A stretch of 64,000 nt of DNA from Portulaca oleracea (lineage: Eukaryota > Streptophyta > Magnoliopsida > Caryophyllales > Portulacaceae), in contig CM055877.1 in assembly GCA_029582165.1 (NCBI GenBank), forward strand, positions 23,677,855 through 23,741,854. The letters run 5' to 3'. How positions within the stretch are numbered: the stretch's first letter is position 1; the number at the start of each line of letters is the position of its first letter. Positions 36,709-50,116 of the stretch are shown here, piece by piece. Below the pieces are notes generated by a model. That model had not been told where the DNA came from. It saw only the letters and a list, made by a program, of their open reading frames with translations, and did no database searches. Both the position numbers and the translations under genes were made by a program.

Positions 36709-39700
36709 ATGGCGTCAATCAGGTTTGATCATCAAGCCCCCTTCGTTTTTATGTCCATGCAAATGTTTTTTTTTCCGTCTTGGTTGATAATGTAAGGAAT
36801 AGTATATGGATGGAAGTTTTCATTGTTCTTGATGGCTCATACCACACTCTTATGATGCGGCGGTGTCCTTCATTCACAAACATGGTCACATGATCGTTAT
36901 ATAACATGCACACAGTCTGTTAGTAGTATGTGATAACAGTATGAAACAGCGTTGTCCACATTGATACCACATCGGTTCGACTACGTTTGCGTTGTGCGTC
37001 TCGTAATCTAATTTTTTTCAACTTATATGTTTGTAAATTAAATGTGGCTTTCGAATGGTATAATTGAAAACAGCAATGGCCACAGTAAATACCATATATA
37101 TATGTATATATTTTTTTTGGCATATTTATTGTATAACGATTTTATTTTTGTTCGTTCATTGCAGTTCACATGGAGTTAGTCGGAGCAGCTACGTTGCGCC
37201 ACCATATGTACCGGACAGTGACGATTCAAATGAGACGATATACTGGCCTCGATGTGACAACGAAGAAATTGTGCCGCATATGAAGAAGTGGTTTAAAGAT
37301 ATAGATGCTGCCAAACGGTCCTACGAGATGTACGCAATAGCGGCGGGGTTTAGTGTGAGGAGCGCTACACACACAGTTGAGAAGAATCCGAGGGGTAGGG
37401 AATGGAAGTATTTTCATTGCACACGTGAGGGGCATCGACGAAAGAAAGATCACGAATTCGACACTGTGGCCACAACCAGTCTGACAGTGGACAGCTGGAA
37501 AGATAAAGGGACGGTCGGCAAATCCGATGGTGTGGCCCATTAAACGCCGCTGCCTAGACGTAAAGTGGCGGAGACACGTACAGGATGCAAAGCAATGATG
37601 GCAGTGCGGACAGCGGACGATGGGGTGGGGGTCGTCGTACACAGGTTAACCTTGTCGCACAACCACCCATTGATAACACCTAGCCGAACATCGTTCAACA
37701 AGACAGCTAGGAGGGTCAGCTCGCTACAGAAGGACCTTGTGAACAAGTTCAACCGTGTCAACATTGGCGCATCGAAGGTGTTCCATGTGCTTAAAGAGTG
37801 TGTTGGAGGTTATGATAACATTGGATGCACGCAACAAGATATGAAGAACTATTGGCGGAATATGAAATCAGTGTTAAAGGATAATGACTCTCAAATGTTG
37901 GTTGACGCACTACAGAAACGCAAGAATGAAGATCCGGGGTTCTTCTACGCATATGAGCCTGATGAGCATCAACAGCTGAGACACGTGCTTTGGTGCGATT
38001 CGACGTCGCGCATGGATTACATGTGCTATGGCGATTTGTTGTCGTTTGACACGAAGCAGCAAACCAACAAGTACAATATGGCGTTCTGTCCGTTCACTGG
38101 TTTAAACAACCACAGGAAACTTGTTTGTTTTGGGGTTGGGCTAATTAGGAACGAACAGACCGAATCATTCGAATGGCTTTTTGATAAGTTCCTCGAGGCA
38201 ATGCATGGGAACCATCCTAAGACTGTGACCACTGATCAAGATCATGCGATTAAGGCTGCCGTGCGAGAAAAGTTCATCCACTCAAAACACAGGTACGTGT
38301 CATTGCAGGTTTATACCAATGCATTTGTCATGGTTTGTATAATTTCCTTGTGGTTGTTTTCCTTTTATTACGGTGTGCACACAAATTGTATGATTGGCCA
38401 CGGATGGGTTTACAACTTCCGACATCAGACGTATTGTGCTAACTGATATAATGGGCACAACGCGCATCAGGGAATCGACAATATAAATGCATGGACAGAT
38501 CAATGAATAGCGATCGATTGGTTGATATTTTTGACCACACAGACTGTCAGAATGACCACAAAATCACATGTAGAATTCGTCACACAAAAAGATGCTTTGT
38601 GTGTTTGTCACATACAACTGTAACATTATGTATGCTATAATATTTACTTGATCGCTGAACCACCCCCCCCCATCACACAGATACTGCATGTGGCACATCA
38701 TGAAAAAAATTCCCGAGAAGGTTGGGCGTTTTTTGAACAGTTGCGAGGAGTTCCAAGAGGAGCTAAAGTTATGCGTGTGGGCTTCAGAGGACGGTGATGA
38801 GTTTGAGGAGAAATGGAGTGAGATAATGCAAAAGTACGACTTAGAAGATAACCCACACATGGACAAATTGTGGTATATTAGAGAAGAATGGGTTCTGGCA
38901 TATTTTCATGATCAACACCTAGGTGGGATGCTACGGACAACATCGGCATCGAAGAGCCAAAATGCTGTGTTTGCATCGCTGACCTGTCTAACGTTGAGTT
39001 TTGTTGAGTTCTTAATGAGGTATGAACATGTTGTGGACGCACAACAACATAGGGAGAAAGGTATGACGAATAAAACTCTGACGTCTATCCCAGTTATGAA
39101 AATTGAGCTCGCAATCGAGGATCATGCTAGGCAGTTGTATACGCAAACCAACTTTATGTTTTTCAGGAAAACCTAAAGCTTGCGTTATATGAAGTAGAAC
39201 AGCGGGGACCAACACAAGCCGACGGGTGTGTCACGTACGAGGTTCGTGATATCAAATCGAACAAGGTGAGACATGTTGTGTACGATCCAATCACTCACAA
39301 TTGGATGTGTGAATGCCCATTTTTTGATCTTTAAGGTATCTTGTGTCGCCATATGATATCTGTCATGAGATTTCTACCGGAGATTCCAGCTCAATTCATC
39401 CACAACAGGTGGACAAAAAAACTGCCAAAAGTACGCCGTTATTTGATGTTGACCATCCCCTAGATGCGGCAAAGGCCACCGTCGACGAGGTGCGTGCACG
39501 AAAGGCGGACACTTGGGCTAAAATGTACAAGTGCATGGATGCAGCCGGGAACGACTCTGTGCGGCTGGGCCTGATGAATGGTATGCTTGATGATGTACTA
39601 TCTAAGTTGAGTGCCGGCCTAGACGGAGGTGGCAACAGGAGTGTAGCCGACGATGTCGAAATATGCTTTGGAGTCCCAATCCTCAATGAGGCATCCATAA

Positions 39701-39855
39701 AACCGCCGCCCGCGTCGGTCGCAAAGGGTCGCGCAAAGCGGAAAAAGAGCGGCCTTGAGGTTGCGGTTCAACAAAAAACATCAGCTAGGCGATGCCATTT
39801 TTGCGACCAAATAGCTAACCACGACAGCCGCACTTGCTCTGAGCGTCGTCAGTGA
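36709..39855 (+). pseudogene. FAR1/FHY3-type MULE transposase, MULE-1 copy (broken)
   Basis: Role in intact relatives: cut-and-paste transposition. Exon 1 is 14 nt (36709-36722, ATGGCGTCAATCAG), with introns 36723-37164 and 38293-38680. Domains: FAR1 DNA-binding (WFKDIDAAKRSYEMYAIAAG, GREWKYFHCTREG); MULE DDE transposase (LLSFDTKQQTNKYN, GLNNHRKLVCFGVG, KTVTTDQDHAIKAAV); a SWIM zinc finger (CECPFFDL then GILCRHMISVM); and a C-terminal zinc knuckle (CHFCDQIANHDSRTC). Breaks: TAA 37541-37543 in the linker after the FAR1 domain, a frameshift near 39165, TAA 39332-39334 inside SWIM where the sister copy has CAA, and a frameshift near 39415. Exon 2 has exactly the same length (1128 nt) as in MULE-2. 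Confidence 0.9.
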
Positions 39856-40505
39856 TGTATGGAGTAGTTTGCAGGGAAGTTAGTTTCTGAATATGATTTT
39901 AAGTTGGTCTGACAAACACCACATGATGGATTCTGATTTTAATGGTTTTTGGGTTTTGTTTGCTACTTGATTTTTATGCACTGGATATACGCACGTTATG
40001 GAAGAAAGTCCATTAGGTCATTTTTTTCATGGCTGTATGATGTATTGTTCTCTTTCAGGTGATGTCTCATGGCCAAACTCATCATGCATTGTATGTTGGA
40101 TTGATTATTATTTGGGTCTGCTATACATCTGACCTCACTGAACTTTATTTGACCACATTAAACGAAACAAAAGGCACTAGTAAACTGACTATTTGACCAC
40201 ATAACAGACTATACCGAAAACAAAACAAAAAGCACTAGTAAACTAGTCGGACCACAGTGACATCAACATTGACCGCATTGGAACGACTATGAAATTGATT
40301 ATGAACACAATGATATATTTGTCAGACCACAATAAGTCGTTGTTGACCACACCATTACATCAACACTTACCGCACTGAAACCGTACTGAACTTACTTTTG
40401 ACCGCTCTGATATAGTTATCAGACCACAATAAAATCATTGTTGACCACAGCAAGACATCAAACATGGGAAGACACAGTAACTTAATTGACAATGAAATTA
40501 AAATT

Positions 40506-41655
40506 GACCACATTAGTACTCCTACCAGTCCACAATGGATTGACATTGACCGTATTGAAATCAGTGGTGATCAAAATGTATGCATTTTATGTGTGATGTC
40601 TGATTATTGTAGGCACTATTAGTAAAAAAGATCATATTGAAATCAATAATGATTACACTACTAGAATTGTCAGACCACACCGAATCACATCAACAACCAA
40701 TATGTGCCAAAATGAGTAACGATTGGTCACACTAGCCAGTGATATACGTAAGACCACAAAGAATCACCGTCAGACCACGAAGAAACACATCAACAAGCAT
40801 TATGTGGAAAAAGGGATCATTTTTTAGTGTTATATTATAATATTCCATTCAATGTTATATATCAGTCCACATCGACCTTAATTTTGACCACACTATTGTA
40901 TTTCCATACCTCAATCATCCCATATTGACGACTATGAAATTAACATTGACCACACTAATATACTTACAAGACCACAATGAAATTGACATTGACCATTGGT
41001 GGTCAAAATGTATGCATTTTATGTATGGTGTCTGACTATTTTAGACACTATTAGTTAAAATATCATACTGAAATCAACAATGATCACACTACTAGAATTG
41101 TGCCAAAATGAATCACATCAACAACCAATATGTGCCAAAATGAATAACGATTGGTCACAATAGTCAGTGTTATATGTAAGACCACATAGAATCACCGTCA
41201 GACCACGAAGAATCACATCAACAAGCATTACGTGAAAAAATGGATCACTTTTAAGTGTTATATTATAATATTCCATTCAATGTTATATATCAGACCACAT
41301 TGACCTTAATTTTGACCACACTAATATATTTCCATATCACAATCACCCCATATTGACGACTATGAAATTGACATTGACCACACTAGTATACTTACCAGAC
41401 CACAATGAAATTGCCATGGACCGTATTGAAATCATAGGTGGTCAAAATGTATGCATTTTATGTATGATATGATGTCTGACTATTTTAGACACTATTAGTT
41501 AACAGATCATACTGAAATCAACCATGATCACACTACTGGAATTGTCAGACCACACCGAATCACATCAACAACCAATATGTGCCAAAATGACTAACGATTG
41601 GTCACACTAGTCAGTGTTATATGTAAAAACCACAAAGAATCACCGTCAGACCACA
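40506..41655. repeat. Tandem repeat, period about 430-440 bp, about 2.6 copies
   Basis: Copies start at gaccaca(c/t)tagta near 40506, 40948 and 41376. Each runs through ggtcaaaatgtatgcatttt, accaatatgtgccaaaatga and, in the first two, tattataatattccattc. The third copy is cut short after atcaccgtcagaccac. Confidence 0.85.
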
Positions 41656-41760
41656 ATGTTAGATGTCAGACCACATTGACCATATTATTGACCACAAACT
41701 CTTGTATTGAGGTTGCAAAATAAATTTCGAACCCGCATTTTGTATGTAAACCAAATGCAC

Positions 41761-41798
41761 CCCCCACCCCACCCCACCCCACACCACCCCACCCCACA
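41761..41798. repeat. (CCCCA)n run
   Basis: cccca units, seven or so with one aca interruption. The minus strand is (TGGGG)n and could form a G-quadruplex. Confidence 0.85.
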
Positions 41799-44700
41799 AT
41801 ATTTTTTTTAACAGACCACATTGGAGGTAAAATCGGTGACCAATATCTTGGTTTTAGGTCTAATCATATTAGAAATATCACACTAAACACCATGTGAACC
41901 ATTTTGATGATCAATAACCATAAACAAATAAATCTTGGTTTCATAGGCTGAAAATAGCAAACTTAACACAATAGTGAACCACGCTATTACATTTTACTCA
42001 TAGTGAATAAGCAAATGATCAACAGATAACATTTAGTACCCTCATGCACAAGGGTGCAAAATACAATATGTCTGTTCGTCAAAATACAAAGTGTATCCCA
42101 AAAAAGAAACTATCAGACTGGCACACTTTGTCAACAGTACAAAATCCTATTTTTTTTCCACAAATCAATCCAGATATATTGTTTGCGAATAATCTGCCCA
42201 ATATCAATAGTTCGCGGCACACCCTAAATGTGTGTTTCACCATAGGAAGCAAAAAAAAAAAAAAAAAAAAAAAACAGAAGCGATCAGACTGTTGATGTGA
42301 GGATGTGGTCCGACAGTCAGTAGTGGACATGTACTTCAAAAGTTGTCGGCATTCATGTTGAGATTACTCGACAGTCTCCATTGGTCAGCATTACCAAATA
42401 ATTTTTCCCTGATCTCATTTTCTTTGTGCATTGCCAAATTGTAACAGTAGTTCACTCGTAATGAACGTATTTTCGCCGCCCGTGCCTGTGTTTTCAATAA
42501 TGAACAAAAAGGAAAAAAATGAGGAAGATGTCGGGGCCATCAATTTGTATCAAAGTCACACCGGTCTATTTTTAGTACACCAACCTGATGCGTATCGTCC
42601 TTCCTGAATCCCGACACCCAGTTTTTTGTCTGCCCAAAGAACGTCTCCATGTGACGCATGCAATATATGCCGCTATCGTTGCCTTGGTCATTGAATCTCC
42701 AACCCATCGTCGGCCGCATCATATCGCTGTCACCAACTATCATCCCAGAAAATGGAGTACCCACATGGGTTAGCAATCGGCGAACAAGCGTGCTCTGCGG
42801 GGAAAAAAAATTTAGAATGGCTAACTATTTTTACAGTAATATGTTTTGGTTAGCCGACACTGAAACTCACGTCTTGTCCACATTAATATAATTGGGAGAC
42901 CTCGACGATGCACACGTAGTCACAATTATCCTTCTACTGGTGATTTATAGTTCATACTTCTTTTTTTTCCGACGACAATGTATTTATGCGGTAATAAATA
43001 GCAGGCCATAGAAAACTCATTTTGACCACAATGATATCTGCATGCACTGTATGTGCCTCATATTAAGGTTTCAACTGTTAGGTGCGTTGTACTCACCACG
43101 ATTGTTTGTATGTTGCCGTAAGCATATTCAACTGGCGTTCGTGTGTTGTTGTGGTTATCAATCAGGTATATGCGACTGTGCCGGAGGTCATCGCACCATA
43201 GAAAAAATAACTTCGACACCCCCCCCCCACAATATACAAAAAAATAAATTAAACACAATCGGAGAACTACACAAAAATGATTGGCATACTTAATCATTTT
43301 GAAAAGTAAGGTTGGCAAAGTATAGATGGTTAGATACATCTACGTTGGTGTTTAATACACCCACATATTTAGAGCAAATTCGTTTGTGCGTGAATTGCCA
43401 TACAACTATGAGAACAACACAGAAAGTACGTACCATGTCAATCTTCCGCATGTCAATCCACGGGCATCTACGGAGCTCTGTCGATGCTAGTGATACAAAT
43501 GACGTAATAGAACTATCAGATAGAGCATCCCCATCGAACCCAATATCGAATAGATCGCCCTGCACGGGGTTATTGAAGTTACAAATCCTTACGTAAAGAA
43601 ATGCAATTTTGGTATGTCACATATATGTAACGTCATGATGTACTTACAAAACATCTTAGTGGGATGAAAAATGAGTGGGGCATCATCAGACTTCAGCTGC
43701 TCATCGTCGTTTAGCATGGACGCGTGGATGTCTATGATTTTCGGAGACAATTGATTTCCAGGTGCAAGTGATCTAAAGTGGAGCCTTGAAGCCACAAAGT
43801 CTCCTCGAACGTAAACTAACTCTCTGTTTTCCAACATAAATAGAAGCAAAGCAAATAAATGGGAGACACAATAAAAAAGAATTAAATATTAAAATTATAT
43901 ATTTATAACAACTTCCACTTACCTTGGGTCTTGGTTTGGCGCCTCTTCGGTCCCCAAGAAAAGGTATGTGCTAACAATTTTCGGTGCCTTTTTTTGAACA
44001 GTTTCCATTGAAGTCTCTCGGATGCATAATGGCGAGCACAACGCACGCCCTGGACGTGTCTGCTGTCATCTGGGATTACGGCGCACATTCGGCAAACTCG
44101 GGTTGTCATCTTTGACCGCGGACATATGCGTTGGACGGGCACCCATGACAATCTGCCCAGTCGGCGTCATCCAAGCGATCGGTACACATGAAGACAATGA
44201 CCCACCCGACATCCCTCCGGTTGATGTGTGGCTCAAACTACCGGTCCCAGTTCGGCCCGATGTGGTCAATGACACTTTGTGTACGGATACTGAGTTGCAA
44301 GGATTCAATTGCATTGCAGGTAGGTGGGCCGAATTGCCTCCTGCATGCGCAGTGTATGCCACCAGTCCACGATTTTGCCCGGACTCAGCAGACGAGTTGA
44401 ATTGCGGAATATTCGGTTGGGGTGTGTGTCCGCAAATTGATGGTCCGTCGCATGATCTGCTCTTGAAGAACCTTCATCTCGTGCAGCCTTCATATGTGAC
44501 GCAGACCCCGACACCACCGAAGGAAGTCCAAGGACAATATCGCGTCCAATATTTCCATGTAAGGGGAGGATGTCAGTATGTGCTTCCGCGTGTTTGTTGG
44601 CCGACGCGGGTAATGCTGTAGCGGAACCCTCACCTCGTGCATCTGTTGTGTCACCATCTGCGACCGACGGAAGTCCAAGTACAATATCGTGGCCATCATC

Positions 44701-44999
44701 ACGAGGGTCGGCATCTGGGGTACGCGCATGGGCCCCCTCTTTACCCACGAAAAGTTTGCGTGGCTGCACTGCACCAACATCAATTCGCCCTCCATCTTCG
44801 GATGTTGATGGACTTTCATCCGACGCATCCAGTAGACGAAAATTGGGGGTTGGGGCATTCAGAATGCGGATTCTAGCCTCGACTGCTTCGACCGCGTCTA
44901 ATATCACGCCAACCTGTGATGACAACCAGAACTGGCTACTACAAGGGTCACATACATTGGATGGTACATCGCCTGCAACTGCGTGGTGCACACACACAA

Positions 45000-46440
45000 T
45001 ACAAAAAAAGGATCGTAATGTCAAAATGGTTGCATTTTTAGACATCATTATTTACCATACAACAATTTAACTTAGTTTTTGATAACACTAAACATCATAG
45101 TCATGAATCTCAAATTAATCATATTTGACTAGGATAGTGTAATGTATGACATTGTTGGGGCCACATGTATATAAGTTTTAACACTTGGATTTCACTCTAA
45201 CTTAAAAGACCACACTGATTTGAATGGTGACCACACTAATGACTTCACAACAACACAAATACCAGCTCAGTTGACCACCCCATTACATTGTTGTCTACAC
45301 CAGTTACTTGTCTTGCATATCATTGTCAAACCACACATCGCACATTTTAATCATACCATCATCTTTTTAACGGATGACACTGACCGTAACAAGGATCACA
45401 TTGGATAGTGTCAGACCATACTATTTAAATGTGTTGCCACATCAACAAACATCCGCGGATTAACAACACTAATAATGATCAGACATACCAACCACGGATG
45501 TTAGATGGCGAAAACACGCAATTTTATTGATCTGACTACAAATTCATCATTGCTATAACATATTAGTTGCAATTTTTAGTCTGCTTAATTAGAACTCAAC
45601 ATCCTACAAAATTTAAGATAGACAATACATACAAACTTGTCAAACAAAGTTACCTAGTACCCACTAATCAAAGTCACCAATACTTGTTATACATTTGAAC
45701 CGAATTTATCAACAAACGATATAGGGGGGGAATCAAATCAATCTCATCACATAATACAATGAGAATTTCGTTATCACTTCGAGTCCCAATTCCCAATATG
45801 TACTTTAAATTTAAATTATAAGTTTAAAGACTAACAATGAACAAGTACACAAAGTACATCTAAGATCTAACTCGATATAAATCAATGCTAAAAAGCAAGT
45901 TTTTTACAGAGGCGACACATACTCAGCCCTTTCATCGACATCAGCACATACATCGACATTGTATCATAGTATCGAAGAATTGACCACACTCACATAGTTG
46001 TCAAATCACACTGACCGAAACATGGGACCACATTGTTGAGCCACATGTATATAATTTTGAACACTTGGATTGAACATTAATTTGAAGACCACACAGATAT
46101 TTTTGTCAGACCACATTGTTGCAATCCGGATCATAGCATCGCATATTTGACCACACTCACATATTTATCAGACTACACTGACCGAAACATGGGATCACAT
46201 TGTTGAGCCACATGTATATGATTTTGAACACTTGGATTGCACATTAATTTCAAGACCACCCAGATATTTTGTCATACCACATTGTTGCAATCCGGATCAT
46301 AGCATCGCAGAATTGACCACACTCACGTACTTATCAAACCACACTGACCGAATCGTGTAATCACATGAACAATGATATTACCATAGAACCATACGTGGCC
46401 ACATGAACAAACATTCACCATCTAACGACATTGACTATAC
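45000..46440. other. Large intron of the Ulp1-like gene with GACCACA words
   Basis: Non-coding between exons 46534-46817 and 43923-44972. It is rich in gaccacac/agaccaca and ggatcaca, and includes the 167-bp tandem repeat at 45965-46350. No other gene is visible. Confidence 0.6.
45965..46350. repeat. Tandem repeat, period about 167 bp, about 2.3 copies
   Basis: The phrase ttgaccacactcac recurs at 45981, 46148 and 46314. The copies share actgaccgaaacatggga, ttgttgagccacatgtata and gttgcaatccggatcatagc. Confidence 0.88.
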
Positions 46441-49412
46441 ATGACGGTCACACATTTTTAAATGGCATAAACACGCAACGAAACATGTACTAACGGTACA
46501 CAATCTAAAAACGACCGATCGAGTATACATTACCATCTGTTGGGTTTTGATGCGGGGCCGATGGTTGTACATCACGCATTGCTACTGTTTTGGACGTGGT
46601 TGCTTCTCGGGTGTGTGGCATAGGGGTAGCGTTCGCTTTGTTGAGGCCATCACCCCCATCGAACACACGAGACACAAGTGAACTGACCTGCTGGCGAACC
46701 TCGATGATGTCCTCATGCTCGTTGAACGAGTTTGATATGTAGTTGACTTGCTTCTCCACATTTGCTTTCGCCGTTGCCCATTCCTGCAGAAACTTCCCTA
46801 AAAGTCGGATGGCGTCCTGCATTTTTTCAACTCCGTATTACTCCACACATTTCGCTATTGACACACCCATCACTCTAAATGGGGAGTGGGGGATAGGGGA
46901 GTGGGGATGGCTGAACTAACCTGCAACTGCATGTCTGTGTGACCTCTCAAAGTAACCCCCGGTATGATAGGCTCCATATCGAACACGGCTAGGCGTGGCA
47001 AAATGTCCCCCACGCCAAATCCTTCCGGCCCTAGCTCTTTCAACATACGGGCTTCAGCCTTGTCGTGTGTCAACACATACATCGTTGGCCAGCCACGAAT
47101 TGGCGGGCGGTCTTCTCTGACCAAATGGTCAAAGTATACCATCTGCAAGCAATAATACACGTACAATTACAACAAGCCGAACACATAATTGATATTCAGC
47201 GATGGCCAGATCCAACTTGCCAAAAGTTGCACAATCGACCCAGTGAAAGGACTCGACGGTTTGTCCCTTTTTGATTTGACAATAATCTTTAGCTGAGTAA
47301 TGATGTAACTGCACCATTTTAGTTTGTTGATGTTCGCAACATCCACGACGTTGGCCAAGAACTCGGTTGTGCAATAACGTTGTGTGTTGCGGTGTAAAAA
47401 TGACGCAACCATGAACAAAACTACGTGCCTCTTGAACTTCTTACTTTCGGCACGAAGAGTGACGATGTGTTCCGGCATCCTCGCAACGTGAGGGGTGCCG
47501 CTATCCAAATTGTACTCAGCACGCCATTTAGTGAGCACCCCAGCCACCTTATCAGCATCTAAGTCTCCTATTCCGTCCTCGATTATCGGGATCGTGCCAC
47601 GAGGAAGCCCTATGGTGACAAAGATATCTTCCTCGGTGATCTCTATCTGACGACCACCACCTAAGTCGAGGATCATAGTCTCGGGGTCAAGATGCTCAAC
47701 AAGCCACTTGCACAGTGGGCCGGGGAGCAGCTTCATCCTCAGGTTTAGAAACCCTCCAAAACCAAGTTCCTTTATAACATCTTCTTGATCTGGTTTCATA
47801 TGATCAAGCAAGTATGTCAACGGTTTGCGTGACATTCTGGTAGGGAATGCTCGGTCCGCCCATTGGTCGGACGCTTCGTCCACAGTAGCATCTCGTTTGG
47901 CCTGCAAATACAAAAATAAAACAAACGTTATGTCTCACAATTTATAATAGGCTATTATCACATCATATACAGATTCGCGTTCGTGTTCAGTTTTACGGCA
48001 CGATTGACAACCTTTTTCAGTTGTTTTGCATCTGGCGCATTGTGCGGGGTTGTCCTCTTGCTTGCAGTTGCTTTTTGCTTGGTTGGGGAAACACGATAAT
48101 GCAACACGTCAATGTGGACTGCCCTGCTCCTTGTCTTTGCTCTTGTGTTGTGTCCGGGAGAGTCCTCGACCACGATGGCTTTCCCCCTTGCCTTCTTGGC
48201 AGCAACCGCTTCTTCGTCATCGGCGTCACTCAACCTCGTCGCACCCCGGTCAGTGGATTCCACCTTTTGACGCTTCCCCCTTTGTTGGTATGTTTGATGT
48301 ACCACCCCCCTGTAATAGTTCGCACCACTCCATCTGATGGGTCGTTATGATCATCGTGCACCTGGTACCCACTGTACATAAAAGGGAAACAAACAAACAA
48401 AATCGCTTTCCTGTTTTTTAGCACTACGACAACATAATAAACTATACTTAGTTTACTACGTGAAGGTGTCCCCACAGCTTGCAATCGTCATACAACACAT
48501 GATTTCGCATGGGTTATGTGTAGCATACATCTGGAAATATGTTTGGTTACGAAAACTATTATTGTCCACAATGGTTCAGAAGTGTGGCTATGGACATTAT
48601 AAATGGCCACTATTATTACCCATGCATCGTATTAGTATACCCATGCACATAGCAACGAACACGTAAATACTTGCTTCTATCAGGGTCATCGATACCCCCA
48701 TGTCAACGATATCCACAGGTCACACATACTTCATTGTTACACACACACATTGCACCAACCACAAAAAACTGGATAACCTTTGTTAACCATGGCCACAAAA
48801 TTCAGCACCAAACACACCCCCTTCCCCCCCAAACCTCCATCCCACATCCATAGTCCAAAACATAATTACTGGATTGTTGCTTGAAAATGACTTACCTGGC
48901 TTGTCGAACCCCCAAGTCCACAATTGCTCTTTGCTTGTCTGCCATTCTTCCACCTGAAATTAATTGAAAATACAACAATTTTAGAATTTGAAGACTTTTC
49001 CAGTCCGCTGAATTTGTCGGCGATTATCAGGCATTGTCGACACTACAAGAAACTTGGCACATACCTCAAACACTTTCGAAAACGCTCGACAAACACACAA
49101 TCGTCGTGTGGCTTCGTCGATTTTGCCCGTCTTCTCTCCGGCGAATGTGTCGACAACCGAATCGGAGAATTACGCAGTAATAGATTTCGTGATTGAAACC
49201 CTAAAACTCCCCCTTTTGCTTCACGGCGGTGTTTCTCTCACTCCAAATCTTTGATCAAATCTCCAGCAATCATATTAAGCACCCGCAAGGAAACAAATCC
49301 AAACTGCCAAAAATTGATCCCTTGAATACAGCGTCAGTCATAAATGAATTACATATTTCTCTTTTTTTTCCCCACACGTGTGGCTGGTTTTTTGGAGGGG
49401 TATAGTGGTTTT

Positions 49413-49499
49413 GATAACATCCGTTGGATCTTAGATGGATGGCCGCGATCTTTCCTTCCTACCTTCCTACCTAATGTTTCTTCCTACTAGATCCATTCC

Positions 49500-49500
<1 letters not shown>
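49413..49500 (-). repeat. MULE-1 right TIR
   Basis: Inverted copy of the left TIR ending ctagatccattccc. The adjacent inner DNA contains cacacgtgtgg, echoed by cacacatgtgg inside the left end. Confidence 0.92.

Positions 49501-49566
<66 letters not shown>
49501..49566. repeat. (TA)n microsatellite at the MULE-1 right border
   Basis: gatatatat is the TSD, followed by an almost pure TA run of about 60 bp. This is the target of the MULE-1 insertion. Confidence 0.95.
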
Positions 49567-49569
<3 letters not shown>

Positions 49570-50116
49570 TTGATATGATGAAACATGGTAATAAATAGTA
49601 ACTAATTATATGAACTTCACAGTAAATATCTTTGCTTTAAATATTTTTTTTTCTCTGTAATAAGCTAAAACTTTCTATAGTCTCATGATATGTGTATGTT
49701 TAAAATGTTCAACACCTTTAATTTTATTTTACAATTATGTATATAAAGCACAATCTTTTACAAAAAAATTAAGACTTGTAACAAATAACTTATTTTCATG
49801 ATGAAATTAATTTTGTTTTTCAGGAAAATAATGCATTTAACATACATGATTGTCAACAGTAACTAGATTTACTAGCTAGCTATTTTCCCAAACTAAATAC
49901 TTTTTTTTTGAGGGATCCAAACTAAATACTCTAATTATACTAATAATTAACAGTGTCCACTAATACACCAAGCTTTTAACCATATAATTTAATTTAATTC
50001 AAATTAATACTAATACTAATACTCTACTCAATAGTATTCTGCCACTAAGACACCGTTATTTTGTGCGTTAACGCAACTAACCGCAACGGAAATTACCGCA
50101 AATTATCATTACCATT
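49567..50116. other. Intergenic, nothing recognised
   Basis: AT-rich. Near its right end are gcaactaaccgcaacg-type repeats that also follow the Cassandra element at 54435-54480, so the Cassandra element lies inside a ccgcaa-rich local repeat. Confidence 0.5.

Larger units (their letters stand above)
39856..42335. other. MULE-1 spacer between the two convergent genes
   Basis: No gene. The word (t)gaccaca and variants (gaccacac, agaccaca, ggtcaca) recur dozens of times between about 40150 and 41850, with a tandem repeat at 40506-41655, a CCCCA run at 41761-41798 and a poly(A) of about 24 at 42250-42274. The words also appear in the transposase intron (38530-38570). Confidence 0.75.
42336..48953 (-). 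pseudogene. Ulp1 (C48)-like MULE gene, MULE-1 copy, about 11 exons
   Basis: Exons read by splice consensus (minus strand): 48896-48953, about 47960-48361, about 47190-47901, 46921-47142, 46534-46817, 43923-44972, 43648-43823, 43434-43559, 43097-about 43218, 42585-42794, 42336-42485. The N-terminal half is a basic region (EDSPGHNTRAKTRSRA) and a conserved plant domain (LGFGGFLNLRMKLLPGPLC, EEDIFVTIGLPRG). The middle has a helical SSLVSRVF segment and DPCSSQFWLSSQVG. The C-terminal C48-like domain has SLAPGNQLSPKIIDIHASML, FLWCDDLRHSRIYLIDNH and WRFNDQGNDSGIYCMRHMETF. The family's DCG cysteine is Ser (AGC). A segment before FLWC is missing relative to MULE-2, and frame problems occur near 48240-48300 and 47250. 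Known: some Arabidopsis MULEs (Kaonashi) carry ULP-like genes. Substrate unknown. Confidence 0.75.
36346..49500. mobile_element. MULE-1: complete Mutator-like element, 13.2 kb
   Basis: Terminal inverted repeats of about 88 bp (36346-36433 and 49413-49500; gggaatggat…ctaagatccaacgg) show few mismatches. They are flanked by perfect 9-bp duplications gatatatat (36337-36345, 49501-49509), the Mutator hallmark. Inside, a plus-strand FAR1-like transposase gene and a minus-strand Ulp1-like gene converge on a non-coding spacer. The insertion site is a TA microsatellite. Internal genes carry several disabling changes. Confidence 0.93.

Noticed and set aside
44022..45070. Plus-strand ORFs of up to 199 codons
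   Set aside because: They lie antisense to the Ulp1-like gene's exon 43923-44972, whose minus-strand reading is supported by the MULE-2 copy.
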